Origin: Mycobacterium uberis
GTDB taxonomy: Bacteria > Actinomycetota > Actinomycetes > Mycobacteriales > Mycobacteriaceae
Assembly (NCBI RefSeq): GCF_003408705.1
Contig: NZ_QAYL01000018.1
Location: 18,398 to 82,397, forward strand
Direction of reading: 5' to 3'
Length of the DNA stretch: 64,000 bases
Notes under the pieces: generated by a model
Databases searched by the model: none
The model's input: the letters and a program-made list of their open reading frames with translations, nothing else
What the model was told of the DNA's origin: nothing
In this document: piece by piece, positions 1 to 10,624 of the stretch
How positions within the stretch are numbered: position 1 is the first letter of the stretch
Layout of the letters: each line of letters begins with the position of its first letter
Program-made: the position numbers and the translations under genes

Positions 1-970
1 GTAACGACCTAGAGTTAAAGATGCTGGCGCCACGCGCGACCGGAAGAGCATGAAATTGGCCAACCGGAGCCGCCGCGTAAGCACGCAAAGCGTCGAAAAA
101 TGGTGTGGCGAAACGATTACGCAAGCCTGCCAGTATAGTGCTGTTCAGGTCGGTAACGTCGTTTAGCCGATAAAACGTCCGATCGTAGACATCGGGTTCG
201 TCATCATTGCCCGCCGCAATCGACTCGTCGGTGAGCAAATAGAGGTCGATATGGGGACGCAGCTCCCTGATCCACTCACCACATTCGACCCAGTCGTGCG
301 GACGATCGATGGTAACCAGCGCACCCTCCGAAACGTTGGCTCCCAGCAAAGTGTTCATCAACGGCACCCGGTCACGGGACCGCAGCGGCAGGTCATGGCG
401 GATGATCGCGGCCTGAATCTCGCCGTTCACCGCTACTGCGGTGATGGCGTCTTCAACACTGGATACCACAAGGAGCTCAAACTGCACATCGTCGGATGGA
501 TTGCGCAGCTCCCGCAAGCTCTCTGCGAAACAGTCGGGCGCCGTGGACGGAGCATCGTCAGCGAGCAACACAGTGTAGAACTGCTGCTGCTTGGCTTGAG
601 CCACCAGTTCCTGGTCGGCCAGCGGCGCTGAAGTATCGAAAAGAGCTGTGCGGTCACCATATTCAGACAACAAGCGTACGGCCAACGATAGCCGAACCGT
701 CGCCATGGCGGCAAGATAGCCGCGGAAAGCCGCCAGATTCGCCGCGCCAGGGTACAGCCAGTACCGCTCGTAGGCACCTATGCGGTCGAGCAGGCGCTTG
801 ATCCGCGCAACGTCGTGGGCGGTGTCTAACCCGGCGCGGTCGATCTCAGCCAGGTGACGGCATGCGTCGTCGAGCACGTTCCACGTGTCGATGCGCGTGT
901 ATGACGGGTTTGCTACTGCCGCTAACGCGGAAACACGAAGTCGTCGCGGATGGCCACTGTCTCGATTCAT
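1..970 (-). CDS. Orn/Arg/Lys decarboxylase family protein, N-terminal part (runs off the window)
   Basis: The frame is open from an ATG at 970 to the left edge, giving about 323 residues beginning MNRDSGHPRRLRVSALAAVA. A good ribosome-binding site (AGAGGTGA) lies just upstream. The visible part ends with VARGASIFNSRSL, just before the PLP-binding aminotransferase-fold core that should lie outside the window. It resembles from memory the long mycobacterial basic amino-acid decarboxylase Rv2531c, which sits next to nusB in M. tuberculosis as here. Expected role is PLP-dependent decarboxylation of a basic amino acid in the cytoplasm; the catalytic lysine cannot be seen, so substrate and activity are inference. 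No stop or frameshift is seen in this part. Confidence 0.85.
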   Translation of the reverse strand, partial: MNRDSGHPRRLRVSALAAVANPSYTRIDTWNVLDDACRHLAEIDRAGLDTAHDVARIKRLLDRIGAYERYWLYPGAANLAAFRGYLAAMATVRLSLAVRLLSEYGDRTALFDTSAPLADQELVAQAKQQQFYTVLLADDAPSTAPDCFAESLRELRNPSDDVQFELLVVSSVEDAITAVAVNGEIQAAIIRHDLPLRSRDRVPLMNTLLGANVSEGALVTIDRPHDWVECGEWIRELRPHIDLYLLTDESIAAGNDDEPDVYDRTFYRLNDVTDLNSTILAGLRNRFATPFFDALRAYAAAPVGQFHALPVARGASIFNSRSL

Positions 971-1227
971 GTCGTCACCTCTTCTGGTGCAGGTAGCCGC
1001 CGTCAGTACAACTCATCATTATCGTGGGTATCGGGCGAAGCTGCGTGACCCATGTGCGGTTTCGCGGTTCGTACACATTCGACGTTCGTCTACGGCGATG
1101 CAACAACGGGTTATCCGCATCGAGTTTCATGCTGCTTCCGTCCAAGCCACTTGCTGGATCCAGCAAGTATTGTGACCCGCCTGCGCTCAGCACGCGATCA
1201 TTTCGCGGTGCGATTCGGCCGGGTCGG

Positions 1228-1746
1228 TCAGCAACCTGCCCATGACTGCGGTATGTGGTTCTCAGAAGCGCCAGAGGTCGTGCGCACTGTCTGCTGGACT
1301 GCTTGAGTGGCCACGCGGATCTGCGGCGTAACCAGCATGACCTGGCCCAACACTCCATTGACGAAGCCGGGTGAGTCGTCGGTAGAGAGCTCCTTGGCCA
1401 GCTCGACCGCCTCGTCGACAGCGACCGGTTCAGGTACGTCGTCGGCGTAGAGCAACTCCCACACCGAGACCCGCAGAATGGCGCGGTCCACTGCTGGCAG
1501 CCGATCGAGCGTCCAGCTCTGTAGATGTGAGGTGATCAGTTCGTCGATATGGGCGGTATGCTCGCTAACTCCGTAGGCGACGACGACTGTATACGGATGC
1601 AGCGGCGCCACATCCGGCTGAGACTCCGCCAGTGCGCTACGAACCTCGACCACCTCGAGTGGGCTTAAACCACGGGCCTCGGCTTCAAACAACAGTTCGA
1701 CGGCACACTTACGGGCCTGATGGCGTCCCTTGACCGGCTTAGACAT
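1228..1746 (-). CDS. nusB: Transcription antitermination protein NusB
   Basis: 172 residues starting [20 protein letters not shown]. NusB binds boxA RNA with NusE (S10) in the rRNA antitermination complex. The all-helical NusB fold is indicated by the N-terminal RHQAR motif and the conserved core [10 protein letters not shown] and [14 protein letters not shown]. The ATG at 1746 lies two bases after the efp stop, so the two are almost certainly cotranscribed. The last ~25 residues after [11 protein letters not shown] look unlike a normal NusB tail and may be an extension through a lost stop, since the M. tuberculosis protein is about 156 residues (memory). The 257 bases between this stop and the decarboxylase start, where M. 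tuberculosis has a small gene (Rv2532c), hold no convincing frame. Confidence 0.95.
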   Translation of the reverse strand: MSKPVKGRHQARKCAVELLFEAEARGLSPLEVVEVRSALAESQPDVAPLHPYTVVVAYGVSEHTAHIDELITSHLQSWTLDRLPAVDRAILRVSVWELLYADDVPEPVAVDEAVELAKELSTDDSPGFVNGVLGQVMLVTPQIRVATQAVQQTVRTTSGASENHIPQSWAGC

Positions 1747-1748
1747 GA

Positions 1749-2312
1749 TCAGGCGTTCGCGCGTCCGAGATAGCTGCCATCGCGCGAATCCACCTTGAGC
1801 TTGTCACCGGTGTTGATGAACAACGGCACATTGATCTGGGCGCCGGTCTCCAAAGTGGCCGGCTTGGTGCCCGCACTGGACCGATCGCCCTGCAGTCCTG
1901 GCTCGGTGTTAGTTACCTTTAGTTCAACGGTCACCGGCAGCTCGATGTATAGCGGCACACCGTTGTGAAATGCCACCTGTACCGGCATCCCCTCCAGCAG
2001 AAACCGTGTCGCTTCGCCAACCAGGGACTCCGGCAGTGAATACTGCTCATAGTCCTGGCTATCCATGAACACAAAGTCGGCACCGTCGCGGTACAGGTAG
2101 GTCGTGTCGCGCCGGTCGACGGTGGCCGTATCCACTCTCACCCCAGCGTTATACGTCTTGTCGACGACCTTGCCAGAAAGGACGTTTTTGAGCTTGGTGC
2201 GCACGAAGGCCGGGCCCTTACCAGGTTTGACGTGCTGGAACTCAATGATTGTCCAAAGCTGTCCATCGATCGCCAGCACAAGCCCGTTCTTGAAGTCAGC
2301 AGTAGTCGCCAC
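1749..2312 (-). CDS. efp: Elongation factor P
   Basis: 187 residues from a GTG start, beginning [20 protein letters not shown], with AGGAG about 12 bases upstream. EF-P binds between the P and E sites and relieves ribosome stalling at polyproline stretches. The KOW-like domain I carries the loop [17 protein letters not shown] with the conserved lysine that some bacteria modify. Domains II and III follow, ending [21 protein letters not shown], the classic EF-P C-terminal signature. Length matches the family. It lies 14 bases downstream of pepQ and 2 bases upstream of nusB, so pepQ-efp-nusB reads as one operon. Several secreted and membrane proteins here, notably SecD, have long proline runs that would need EF-P (inference). 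Confidence 0.98.
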   Translation of the reverse strand: MATTADFKNGLVLAIDGQLWTIIEFQHVKPGKGPAFVRTKLKNVLSGKVVDKTYNAGVRVDTATVDRRDTTYLYRDGADFVFMDSQDYEQYSLPESLVGEATRFLLEGMPVQVAFHNGVPLYIELPVTVELKVTNTEPGLQGDRSSAGTKPATLETGAQINVPLFINTGDKLKVDSRDGSYLGRANA

Positions 2313-2326
2313 GGTCGATGAGTCTC

Positions 2327-3457
2327 CTACAGGATGGCTAGTTCTTTGGGAAACCGGGTCAACAATTCCGGCGTGAGCCCGGTGAGTCTAGACGTTATCG
2401 GCGTCTCTGACATTGCCTTAGCGGCCACCACTAGTGTGTCTTCGATACGCACACCGCCGCGGCCGGACAGGTAGACGCCAGGCTCTATCGTCACGACGGA
2501 GCTCTCAAGTAGTGTACCTACAGAAGTGGCGCCGATACCTGGTGCTTCGTGGATTTCCAGTCCCACACCGTGGCCTAAACCATGGCTGAACTGCTGACCG
2601 TAGCCCGCGTCGACTATCAATTTGCGTGCCGCGGCGTCCACGTCGCACAGCTTGGCACCCGGTCGTAACGCCTCCCGACCGGCACGCTGTGCATCAGCAA
2701 CCAACTGATAGATTTCCAGCTGCCAGTCAGCGGCCGGTCCCAGCACGAAGGTGCGGGTCATGTCGGAGTGATACCCAGCGACCAGCGCACCAAAGTCAAT
2801 CTTAACGAAATCGCCTGCCGTCAGTACCGCGTCAGTCGGCCGATGGTGTGGAATCGCCGAATTCGGCCCAGCGGCCACAATCGTCTCGAACGACAGCGCG
2901 TCAGCACCGTGGTCGAGCATCAACCTCTCCAGCTCGCGGCCCACTTCACGTTCGGTACGGCCAGGACGCACGCCGCCACGCGCCACTAGCTCGGCCAGTG
3001 CGGCGTCGGCCGCCTCGCAGGCCAGCCGCAGTAACGCAAGCTCGCCAACGTCCTTGACTTCGCGCAGCGTCTCCACGGCTCCGGAGGCGCGCACCAACTC
3101 GGTGTGGCGACCCTCGAGCTCGCCGGTTAACACGTCCAGGCTGTCGACCGTGACCACATGGCTTTCAAAGCCCAGTCTGTGCACACCGTCGTCAGCTGCT
3201 CGGCCAGCCAAATAGCGTCCGCAAGACCGCTCGATGACAACCTCGAGCCCAGATGCTTGCTGTGCGGCCTGAGTTCGGTAGCGGCCGTCGGTGGCCAACA
3301 CGGCGGCACGTTCGTCGGCGAACACCAGCAAAGCGCCGTTCGACCCAGTGAAACCAGACAGGTAACGCACATTAATCAGATCTGTAACCAACATTGCGTC
3401 TAGCCTGGTGGCAGCCATTTGTGATTTGAGATTGTCTCGGCGCTGGGAATGTGTCAC
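2327..3457 (-). CDS. pepQ: Xaa-Pro aminopeptidase (cytoplasmic M24 peptidase)
   Basis: 376 residues from a GTG start ([20 protein letters not shown]); an internal ATG at codon 14 is a less likely start. M24B metallopeptidases remove an N-terminal residue preceding proline, or cleave Xaa-Pro dipeptides. The N-terminal creatinase-like domain covers about residues 1-125. The pita-bread catalytic domain has all five expected metal ligands: two Asp in [20 protein letters not shown], His in [12 protein letters not shown], and Glu in TIEPGVYL and VRIEDTLVV. It heads the pepQ-efp-nusB operon and is transcribed divergently from the membrane gene at 3544, with about 86 bases between them for both promoters. 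Confidence 0.95.
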   Translation of the reverse strand: MTHSQRRDNLKSQMAATRLDAMLVTDLINVRYLSGFTGSNGALLVFADERAAVLATDGRYRTQAAQQASGLEVVIERSCGRYLAGRAADDGVHRLGFESHVVTVDSLDVLTGELEGRHTELVRASGAVETLREVKDVGELALLRLACEAADAALAELVARGGVRPGRTEREVGRELERLMLDHGADALSFETIVAAGPNSAIPHHRPTDAVLTAGDFVKIDFGALVAGYHSDMTRTFVLGPAADWQLEIYQLVADAQRAGREALRPGAKLCDVDAAARKLIVDAGYGQQFSHGLGHGVGLEIHEAPGIGATSVGTLLESSVVTIEPGVYLSGRGGVRIEDTLVVAAKAMSETPITSRLTGLTPELLTRFPKELAIL

Positions 3458-3543
3458 AGCTGTGACGCTACTCGCTGGATTGAATTGCTCGGCTCCTCCT
3501 CATCGCTTCGCTCTGAATCGTCACCAAGCTAGGCTGAGACCCC

Positions 3544-4203
3544 ATGGGTAACTGGATGCTGCGCGGGTCGGTGTTCGCCGCCTTGATGGTCGTCATCCGC
3601 TTGGTTCAGGGGACGATGATCAACGCGTGTCAAGCACAGTCCGAATTAATCAGCGTGGTGTTGCTGGCCGTGTTCATCATCGCGGTGATCGTGTGGGCGG
3701 TGCGCGACGGCCACGCCGACGCCACCGCGAGCCTAGATCCGGACCGACGCCAGGATCTGGCAATGACCTGGCTGCTAACTGGCATACTAGCGGGGATCTC
3801 CAGCGGCGCGGTCGCTTGGCTCATTTCGCTGTTGCACAACGGCATCTACACCGGAGGGTTGATCAACGAGCTGACAACGTTCGCGTCGTTTACCGCCCTC
3901 ATTGTTTTTCTGTCTGGGATCATCGGTGTGGCGTTCGGGCGTTGGCGCGTTGACCGCAGTAGCCTCCAAGCCTCGAGCACGGTAGATCCAAACAGGACCA
4001 GGCTGACACTGACATCTTCACCGCTGCCCGCGCCAACTGGAGAGCTCGCCGAGGCGCATCCTGAAGAACAGGGCGCAGCGGTTGTCACGGCCGAACGCGA
4101 GACATCCAGTACTGGCGAGCAGGACGACACACCCACCGAAGTGATCCGTACCAAAGACGACGCTGACGCTACCGCGCCGCGCGATATCCCGAAGAAAGAC
4201 TAA
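3544..4203 (+). CDS. Conserved mycobacterial four-helix membrane protein (Rv2536-like)
   Basis: 219 residues starting [20 protein letters not shown]. Four hydrophobic segments are visible at about residues 6-24, 35-53, 77-98 and 108-130, followed by a hydrophilic acidic tail of about 85 residues rich in Thr, Glu and Asp, presumably cytoplasmic. The same gene sits between pepQ and aroQ in M. tuberculosis (memory). No catalytic or transport motif can be seen; I recall databases placing this family among B-4DMT type transporters, but nothing in the sequence shows a substrate. It is the only plus-strand gene among minus-strand neighbours and its stop overlaps the aroQ stop by a few bases, so the two converge tail to tail. 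Confidence 0.85.
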   Translation: MGNWMLRGSVFAALMVVIRLVQGTMINACQAQSELISVVLLAVFIIAVIVWAVRDGHADATASLDPDRRQDLAMTWLLTGILAGISSGAVAWLISLLHNGIYTGGLINELTTFASFTALIVFLSGIIGVAFGRWRVDRSSLQASSTVDPNRTRLTLTSSPLPAPTGELAEAHPEEQGAAVVTAERETSSTGEQDDTPTEVIRTKDDADATAPRDIPKKD

Positions 4204-4636
4204 CTCCCAAACGTCTCCGCCAGATAACGCAAAGCAAGCAGATAGCCCTGGACTCCCAGACCGACGATTACTCCTGTCGAGACCGAGCTGAGATAGGAAT
4301 GGCGCCGAAACTCCTCACGGGCATGCACATTGGAGATGTGTACCTCGATCAGCGGGGCACTAAGTTCAGTGCACGCGTCGCGCAGCGCCACTGACGTGTG
4401 CGTCAATCCGCCGGCGTTGAGGATCACCGGTTCCCCGGCATCAGCGGCCAGATGAATCCACTCCAATAGCTGATACTCACTATCGCTTTGCCGCACAACA
4501 GTTTTAATCCCAAGCTCGGCGGACTTACGCTCGATCAGAACCACCAGCTGGTCGTGAGTGATGCTGCCGTACACATCAGGTTCACGCAGGCCCAGCCGAC
4601 CCAGGTTCGGGCCGTTAATGACGTTTACGATCGTCA

Positions 4637-4637
<1 letters not shown>
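4200..4637 (-). CDS. aroQ: Type II 3-dehydroquinate dehydratase
   Basis: 145 residues starting [20 protein letters not shown] (called aroD in mycobacterial annotations). It converts 3-dehydroquinate to 3-dehydroshikimate by anti elimination, step three of the shikimate pathway, as a cytoplasmic dodecamer. The N-terminal [17 protein letters not shown] holds the general-base Arg and the mobile loop. The catalytic His is in [19 protein letters not shown], and [13 protein letters not shown] is the family signature. The ATG overlaps the aroB stop by one base (TGATG), so translation is probably coupled. Length and motifs are complete; no sign of decay. Confidence 0.97.
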
Positions 4638-6318
<1,681 letters not shown>

Positions 6319-6333
6319 CGCGCCCATACCCGC

Positions 6334-7548
6334 CTATCCCCGGCTCGCCGGGGTCTGCGCAGCTGGCGTTTCCCGGTCGACAACCACGCGCTGGTACGCC
6401 TCCAGGTTGCGACGGATTTCGCTCAGTGAGTCACCGCCGAACTTTTGCAACGCTGCGCGGGCCAGCACCAGCGCAACCATGGCCTCGACAACAACCCCGG
6501 CGGCCGGCGCCGCACACACATCCGAGCGCTGGTGGATTGCGACAGCTTCCGCACCAGTTGCCAAATCGACGGTGGCCAGCGCCCGTGGCACAGTGGAGAT
6601 CGGCTTCATTGCTGCGCGCACCCGCAGCGGCTGACCATTGGTCATACCACCCTCAACTCCGCCTGCTCGATTAGTGGAGCGGACGAAACCGTCAGGGCCA
6701 GGATACATCTCGTCGTGGGCACGGCTGCCGCGGCGACGCGCAGTCTCGAAACCGTCGCCGATCTCAATACCCTTGATCGCCTGAATTCCCATCACCGCTG
6801 CGGCCAGCTGACTGTCGAGCCGGTCGTCACCGCTGGTGAAGGATCCCAGCCCGACTGGTAGGCCCAGCACCACAGCTTCCACCACTCCGCCGAGAGTATC
6901 GCCGTCTTTCTTGGCCGCCTCGATCTCAGCAAGCATGGATTTTTCAACCTGCCCATCAAATGCGCGCACCGGGCTGGCGTCGATCGCGGTGAGGTCTCCT
7001 GGGCCTGGTGGTGGCCCATAGTAGGGTACCGACGCACCGATCGAGATAACGTGCGAGAGCACTTCGACCCCCAACGCTTGACGCAAGAAATGCCGCGCGA
7101 CCGTTCCCGCCGCAACGCGGGCGGCGGTCTCCCGGGCGCTAGCCCGTTCCAACACCGGTCTGGCATCGTCGAAACCGTACTTGAGCATACCCGCATAGTC
7201 CGCATGGCCAGGACGTGGCCGGGTGAGCGGGGCGTTGCGCGCAGAATCTGCCAATTCCGCGGGGTCGACCGGATCAGCTGCCATCACCGATTCCCACTTC
7301 GGCCACTCGGTGTTGCCGATCTCGATGGCTATCGGCCCCCCCATAGTGATGCCGTGGCGTACCCCGGACAGCACCGTCACCGCGTCACGCTCGAATGCCA
7401 TCCGCGCACCGCGACCGTAGCCGAGCCGGCGACGCGCCAGCTGATCAGCGATGGCGGTAGAGGTGACTTCCACGCCGGCAACCATGCCCTCGACAACGGC
7501 CACCAACGCACGGCCATGCGACTCCCCTGCGGTGATCCAGCGCAGCAC
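6334..7548 (-). CDS. aroC: Chorismate synthase
   Basis: 404 residues from a GTG at 7548 ([20 protein letters not shown]), called aroF in mycobacterial annotations. This start is chosen because GGGAGGA lies seven bases upstream and because the family begins with this motif; the frame is open further up, to 7668, but that is non-family sequence. It converts EPSP to chorismate using reduced FMN. Signatures [30 protein letters not shown] and [19 protein letters not shown] are present, as is the late [13 protein letters not shown]. It is the first gene of the aroC-aroK-aroB-aroQ operon. The decayed prepilin peptidase lies directly upstream. Confidence 0.97.
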   Translation of the reverse strand: MLRWITAGESHGRALVAVVEGMVAGVEVTSTAIADQLARRRLGYGRGARMAFERDAVTVLSGVRHGITMGGPIAIEIGNTEWPKWESVMAADPVDPAELADSARNAPLTRPRPGHADYAGMLKYGFDDARPVLERASARETAARVAAGTVARHFLRQALGVEVLSHVISIGASVPYYGPPPGPGDLTAIDASPVRAFDGQVEKSMLAEIEAAKKDGDTLGGVVEAVVLGLPVGLGSFTSGDDRLDSQLAAAVMGIQAIKGIEIGDGFETARRRGSRAHDEMYPGPDGFVRSTNRAGGVEGGMTNGQPLRVRAAMKPISTVPRALATVDLATGAEAVAIHQRSDVCAAPAAGVVVEAMVALVLARAALQKFGGDSLSEIRRNLEAYQRVVVDRETPAAQTPASRG

Positions 7549-7552
7549 TTGA

Positions 7553-8056
7553 CTATCCTCCCATGCCGTTTTGGATCCGCCCAAAATGCGCGCTTTCATC
7601 GAAACCGGCACCAACGTATGGTTCTCTCGCACTTTCCGTGCTGGCGTGGATTTCAACAGTGAGGTCACACGAAAGCCGGCTCACAGCGCCTACGGCAGCC
7701 AAACACATCGAGGGACCACACAACAAAACCCTGGCGGCACCTAAAAACCGAGCGGCCACATCCAGCGTTACCAGAAACCACACTTCGACGCCAAAACAGC
7801 CAGTTAGTCCGCCCAGCCCGATCGCCAACTTGACATCTACCGACCTCTATCGCTGCCAGCGCCATCAAGATACACCCCCAGTCAATGCTGCCGCACCGGC
7901 CAGCACGGACCCTCCGCGGCCGACGCTGACGCCGATCAACAGAATCACACCCCCTCCGAGTAACGTCAAGACGTTCGGTAACCGGTTGTTCGGCGATGTC
8001 ATAAACAGCTCAGTACCGCCGGCTAGACCAGCAACACACGCGACTCCAACTCGCAT
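7553..8056 (-). pseudogene. Decayed A24 prepilin peptidase (Rv2551c-like)
   Basis: An open frame from ATG 8056 (MRVGVACVAGLAGGTELFMT) contains NNRLPNVLTLLGGGVILLIG, hydrophobic segments, and then an in-frame TGA at 7865-7867 and TAG at about 7847-7849. The same frame then resumes with VDVKLAIGLGGLTGCFGVEV, where the family has a GxGDVKL motif holding the second catalytic Asp. It continues through GPSMCLAAVGAV before fading towards the aroC start. M. tuberculosis has a ~139-residue type IV prepilin leader peptidase here (memory). Two nonsense codons in a preserved frame, and a Val where the motif Gly should be, suggest loss of function without large deletions. The true 3' end is probably near 7640. 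Confidence 0.85.
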
Positions 8057-8066
8057 ACGCGGCACG

Positions 8067-8876
8067 CTAATGGAGAGCCGCCAAAGCGCAAGCCATCGCC
8101 TCTCGCGGTGCAGGCATACCAGTGAATTGCTCCACCTGCGCGAACGCCTGATGCAGCAACATTTGCAAACCACTGATCACTCGACCGCCTGCCTCGGCCA
8201 CCGACGCGGCCAGTGGCGTGGGCCACGGATCATAGATAGCATCTAGCAGCACCGGGATCCTTGCGAAGGTAGTGGCATACTGCGCAGCCGCGTAGGCCGG
8301 GATAGTGCTAACCAGAACTTCGGCGGCTGCCACCGCATCGGCTAAGCCACCGCTGTCCAGACCGCAAAATCGGGTTGCCACACCGACCTGCGCCCCGAGA
8401 TCGACCAACCGAGCCGCTTTGTCCGGATTGCGTGCCACAACGGTGATATCGGTGACGCCGAGTTCGGCCAACCCCACCACAGCCGCCGGGGCAGTGCCAC
8501 CCGACCCACACACCAGAGCACGCCCCGCTAACGGCCCGATCGCCGCCAGCGCCCCTATCACGCCGTCGATATCGGTGTTGTCGGCCCGCCAGCCGCGCGG
8601 GGTCCGCAGCAGTGTGTTAGCTGATCCAACTAGGCCGGCACGTGCAGTGTGCTCATCGGCGAACCGCAACGCGGCAAATTTGCCCGGCATGGTCACTGAG
8701 ACGCCGACCCACTGCAACTCCAACCCACCGACGACAACCGGGAACTCGTCGGCGCCGCATTCGATCCGTTCATACGTCCAGTCCTGCAAGCCCAGTGCAC
8801 AGTAAGCGGCCCGATGCAGGCACGGAGAACGGGAATGCTCGATTCTCGAACCGAGAATGCCAGCTTTTCGGGGCAT
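8067..8876 (-). CDS. aroE: Shikimate 5-dehydrogenase
   Basis: 269 residues from ATG 8876 (MPRKAGILGSRIEHSRSPCL); the frame stays open to 9122, but that part is the opposite frame of mltG. It reduces 3-dehydroshikimate to shikimate with NADPH. The substrate-binding region has SRIEHSRSP (SxS-type motif), SVTMPGK with the catalytic Lys, and NTDIDG with the catalytic Asp. The NADP-binding loop is VCGSGGTAPAAV followed by VVARNPDKA. The start is 4 bases after the mltG stop, so alaS-ruvX-mltG-aroE reads as an operon. The length equals the M. tuberculosis protein as I remember it. Confidence 0.96.
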   Translation of the reverse strand: MPRKAGILGSRIEHSRSPCLHRAAYCALGLQDWTYERIECGADEFPVVVGGLELQWVGVSVTMPGKFAALRFADEHTARAGLVGSANTLLRTPRGWRADNTDIDGVIGALAAIGPLAGRALVCGSGGTAPAAVVGLAELGVTDITVVARNPDKAARLVDLGAQVGVATRFCGLDSGGLADAVAAAEVLVSTIPAYAAAQYATTFARIPVLLDAIYDPWPTPLAASVAEAGGRVISGLQMLLHQAFAQVEQFTGMPAPREAMACALAALH

Positions 8877-8880
8877 CGTA

Positions 8881-10134
8881 TTAACGCGTGCTGTCGAGGA
8901 CACCATTGTGTTTCGCGAGTTCGATATTGGCCAAATGCTGCTGATAGTCCCTAGTAAACAGCGTCGTCCCCTGGGCATCAATAGTGACGAAATACAGCCA
9001 GTCACCTGGCTCAGGATACTCGGCAGCGTGTAGCGCGTCGATGCCGGGAGAACAGATCGCGGTGGCTGGCAGTCCTTGCGACACATAGGTGTTCCACGGC
9101 GTTCGCAGGCCACGATCAGCATCGCTGGTAGCCACCTCGCGGCGGTCTAACGGATAGTTCACGGTCGAATCAAATTCCAGCGTGCGATGCTCATAAAGAC
9201 GGTTATAGATGACACGCGCTACCTTCGGGAAGTCCTGCGGGCTGGCCTCTTGTTGCACCAGCGACGCCACCACAAGGATGTCGTAGGGCGACAAGCCCAG
9301 GGAATGCGCGGTGTCTACCAACCCGGATTCCGTATACCCCACGGCGCTGGCGCTGATCAGATTGGCCATCGTACTCCCGGCTGAGGCCGACGGATCAACA
9401 TTGAACGTTCCCGGCGCGATGAGCCCCTCGATCCTGCGATGATCGTTGCCCAACTCCATCACCGGTTCAAGCGCCCAAGCTGGCACCGACAGCTTGGGCG
9501 GTGAGGTTCCGCTCGTCGCCGCGCGAAGGTCGTCCAGCGAGACGCAATGTCTATTGCCGTCGAGATCCACGCAGGTGGCATGAGAAATCAGCGAGAATAT
9601 ACCAGGATTCACCTTGCCGGTCTTCATGTCGGTGGTGTCATCAAGTTGACGACCTTCCGGGATGACCAGCTTCCCCACCCGGTTCTTCGGATCAGCAAGC
9701 CGCGCGGCCGCAGCAGCCGCCGGGATTTCGGTGCGTATCCGATAGAAGCCCGGCTGGATCGACGAAATCGCGGCGTTACCGCGCGAAGCGTCGACGAATG
9801 CCTGGACCGAGGCGACCACCCCCCGGTTGTGCAGCGTCTCACCGATCACGGTAGTTGAGTCACCAGCATGGATTTGAATCATGATGTCGTGCTTGCCGGC
9901 GCCCATGTAATCGTCAGCAGACCTGAACAGCGTGTGCCACAGTCTGACTCCAACAAAGGCAGCGACCACCACGACCACAACGAGCAAGCCAAAGGCTACT
10001 TTGCCTGTGAAGCGCCGCCGACGATGTCCGCGTTTTACCAGATAGCGCCCACCCCGGTCCCTTCTGCTCATCTGGTGACGACCCATCCCGATCGCCTCAG
10101 GCACGGTACGGTGGCGCGCTAGGTAATCAGCCAT
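8881..10134 (-). CDS. mltG: Endolytic peptidoglycan transglycosylase MltG (YceG family)
   Basis: 417 residues from ATG 10134 ([20 protein letters not shown]); the frame is open 27 bases further but the family length fits this start. A cytoplasmic basic N-terminus is followed by one membrane helix at about residues 45-65 ([20 protein letters not shown]), and the rest is extracytoplasmic. A LysM-like domain is followed by the YceG catalytic domain with the expected glutamate in [20 protein letters not shown]. The family cleaves nascent glycan strands and sets their length. It overlaps ruvX by 8 bases and is followed by aroE after 4 bases. No anomalies. Confidence 0.93.
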   Translation of the reverse strand: MADYLARHRTVPEAIGMGRHQMSRRDRGGRYLVKRGHRRRRFTGKVAFGLLVVVVVVAAFVGVRLWHTLFRSADDYMGAGKHDIMIQIHAGDSTTVIGETLHNRGVVASVQAFVDASRGNAAISSIQPGFYRIRTEIPAAAAAARLADPKNRVGKLVIPEGRQLDDTTDMKTGKVNPGIFSLISHATCVDLDGNRHCVSLDDLRAATSGTSPPKLSVPAWALEPVMELGNDHRRIEGLIAPGTFNVDPSASAGSTMANLISASAVGYTESGLVDTAHSLGLSPYDILVVASLVQQEASPQDFPKVARVIYNRLYEHRTLEFDSTVNYPLDRREVATSDADRGLRTPWNTYVSQGLPATAICSPGIDALHAAEYPEPGDWLYFVTIDAQGTTLFTRDYQQHLANIELAKHNGVLDSTR

Positions 10135-10624
10135 CGATGACTTCTTCAGCCGCCGATACAACTATAGACGCAACCGCCGACGCACGGCGTTGATCTAGCC
10201 AACTTTGCAGGATCACCACCGCCGCCACCTGGTCGATCACCGCCCGCCAGTCTTTGGCTCTTACACCTGCGGCGCGTAGCGTTCGCTGCGCGCTGACGGT
10301 AGTCAACCGCTCATCGGCGAGTCGAACCGGTATCGGAGCAACACGGCGTGCCAGCGCTTCGGCGATTTCGATCGCGTCTTTCGCCGACGGGCCGGTTCGA
10401 TCGGCCAGCGTCCGCGGCAAGCCGACGATCACCTCGACCACCTGCAGTTCAGCTACGAGTTCAACCAATCGGCGCAGGTGCTTGGCGGAACGGTCGCGGC
10501 GCAGTGTCTCCACCGGGGTGGCCAGGATGCCGTCCGGATCACTGGAAGCCACACCGATGCGAACACTGCCCATATCGATGCCAAGCCGCCGTCCCCGCCC
10601 AGAGGCTTGCTGTGACGATATCAC
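10127..10624 (-). CDS. ruvX: Putative pre-16S rRNA nuclease / Holliday junction resolvase-like RuvX (YqgF)
   Basis: 165 residues from GTG 10624, immediately after the alaS stop. It is an RNase H-fold YqgF protein with the first acidic motif in [17 protein letters not shown], the central [20 protein letters not shown], and the third in [16 protein letters not shown]. YqgF is linked to 16S rRNA 5' end maturation, and mycobacterial RuvX was reported to resolve Holliday junctions; which role matters here cannot be told from sequence. The 3' end overlaps mltG by 8 bases. The neighbourhood alaS-ruvX-mltG-aroE is widely conserved in actinobacteria. Confidence 0.93.
   Translation of the reverse strand: MISSQQASGRGRRLGIDMGSVRIGVASSDPDGILATPVETLRRDRSAKHLRRLVELVAELQVVEVIVGLPRTLADRTGPSAKDAIEIAEALARRVAPIPVRLADERLTTVSAQRTLRAAGVRAKDWRAVIDQVAAVVILQSWLDQRRASAVASIVVSAAEEVIDG

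Noticed and set aside
7563..8246. 227-codon plus-strand frame covering the aroC-aroE gap
   Set aside because: The minus strand here encodes the prepilin peptidase relic and the aroE end; the plus translation is Thr/Pro/Ser-rich with no motif.
8067..9122. 351-residue AroE
   Set aside because: The upstream 82 codons are antisense to nothing but overlap mltG out of frame; ATG 8876 gives the standard 269 residues.
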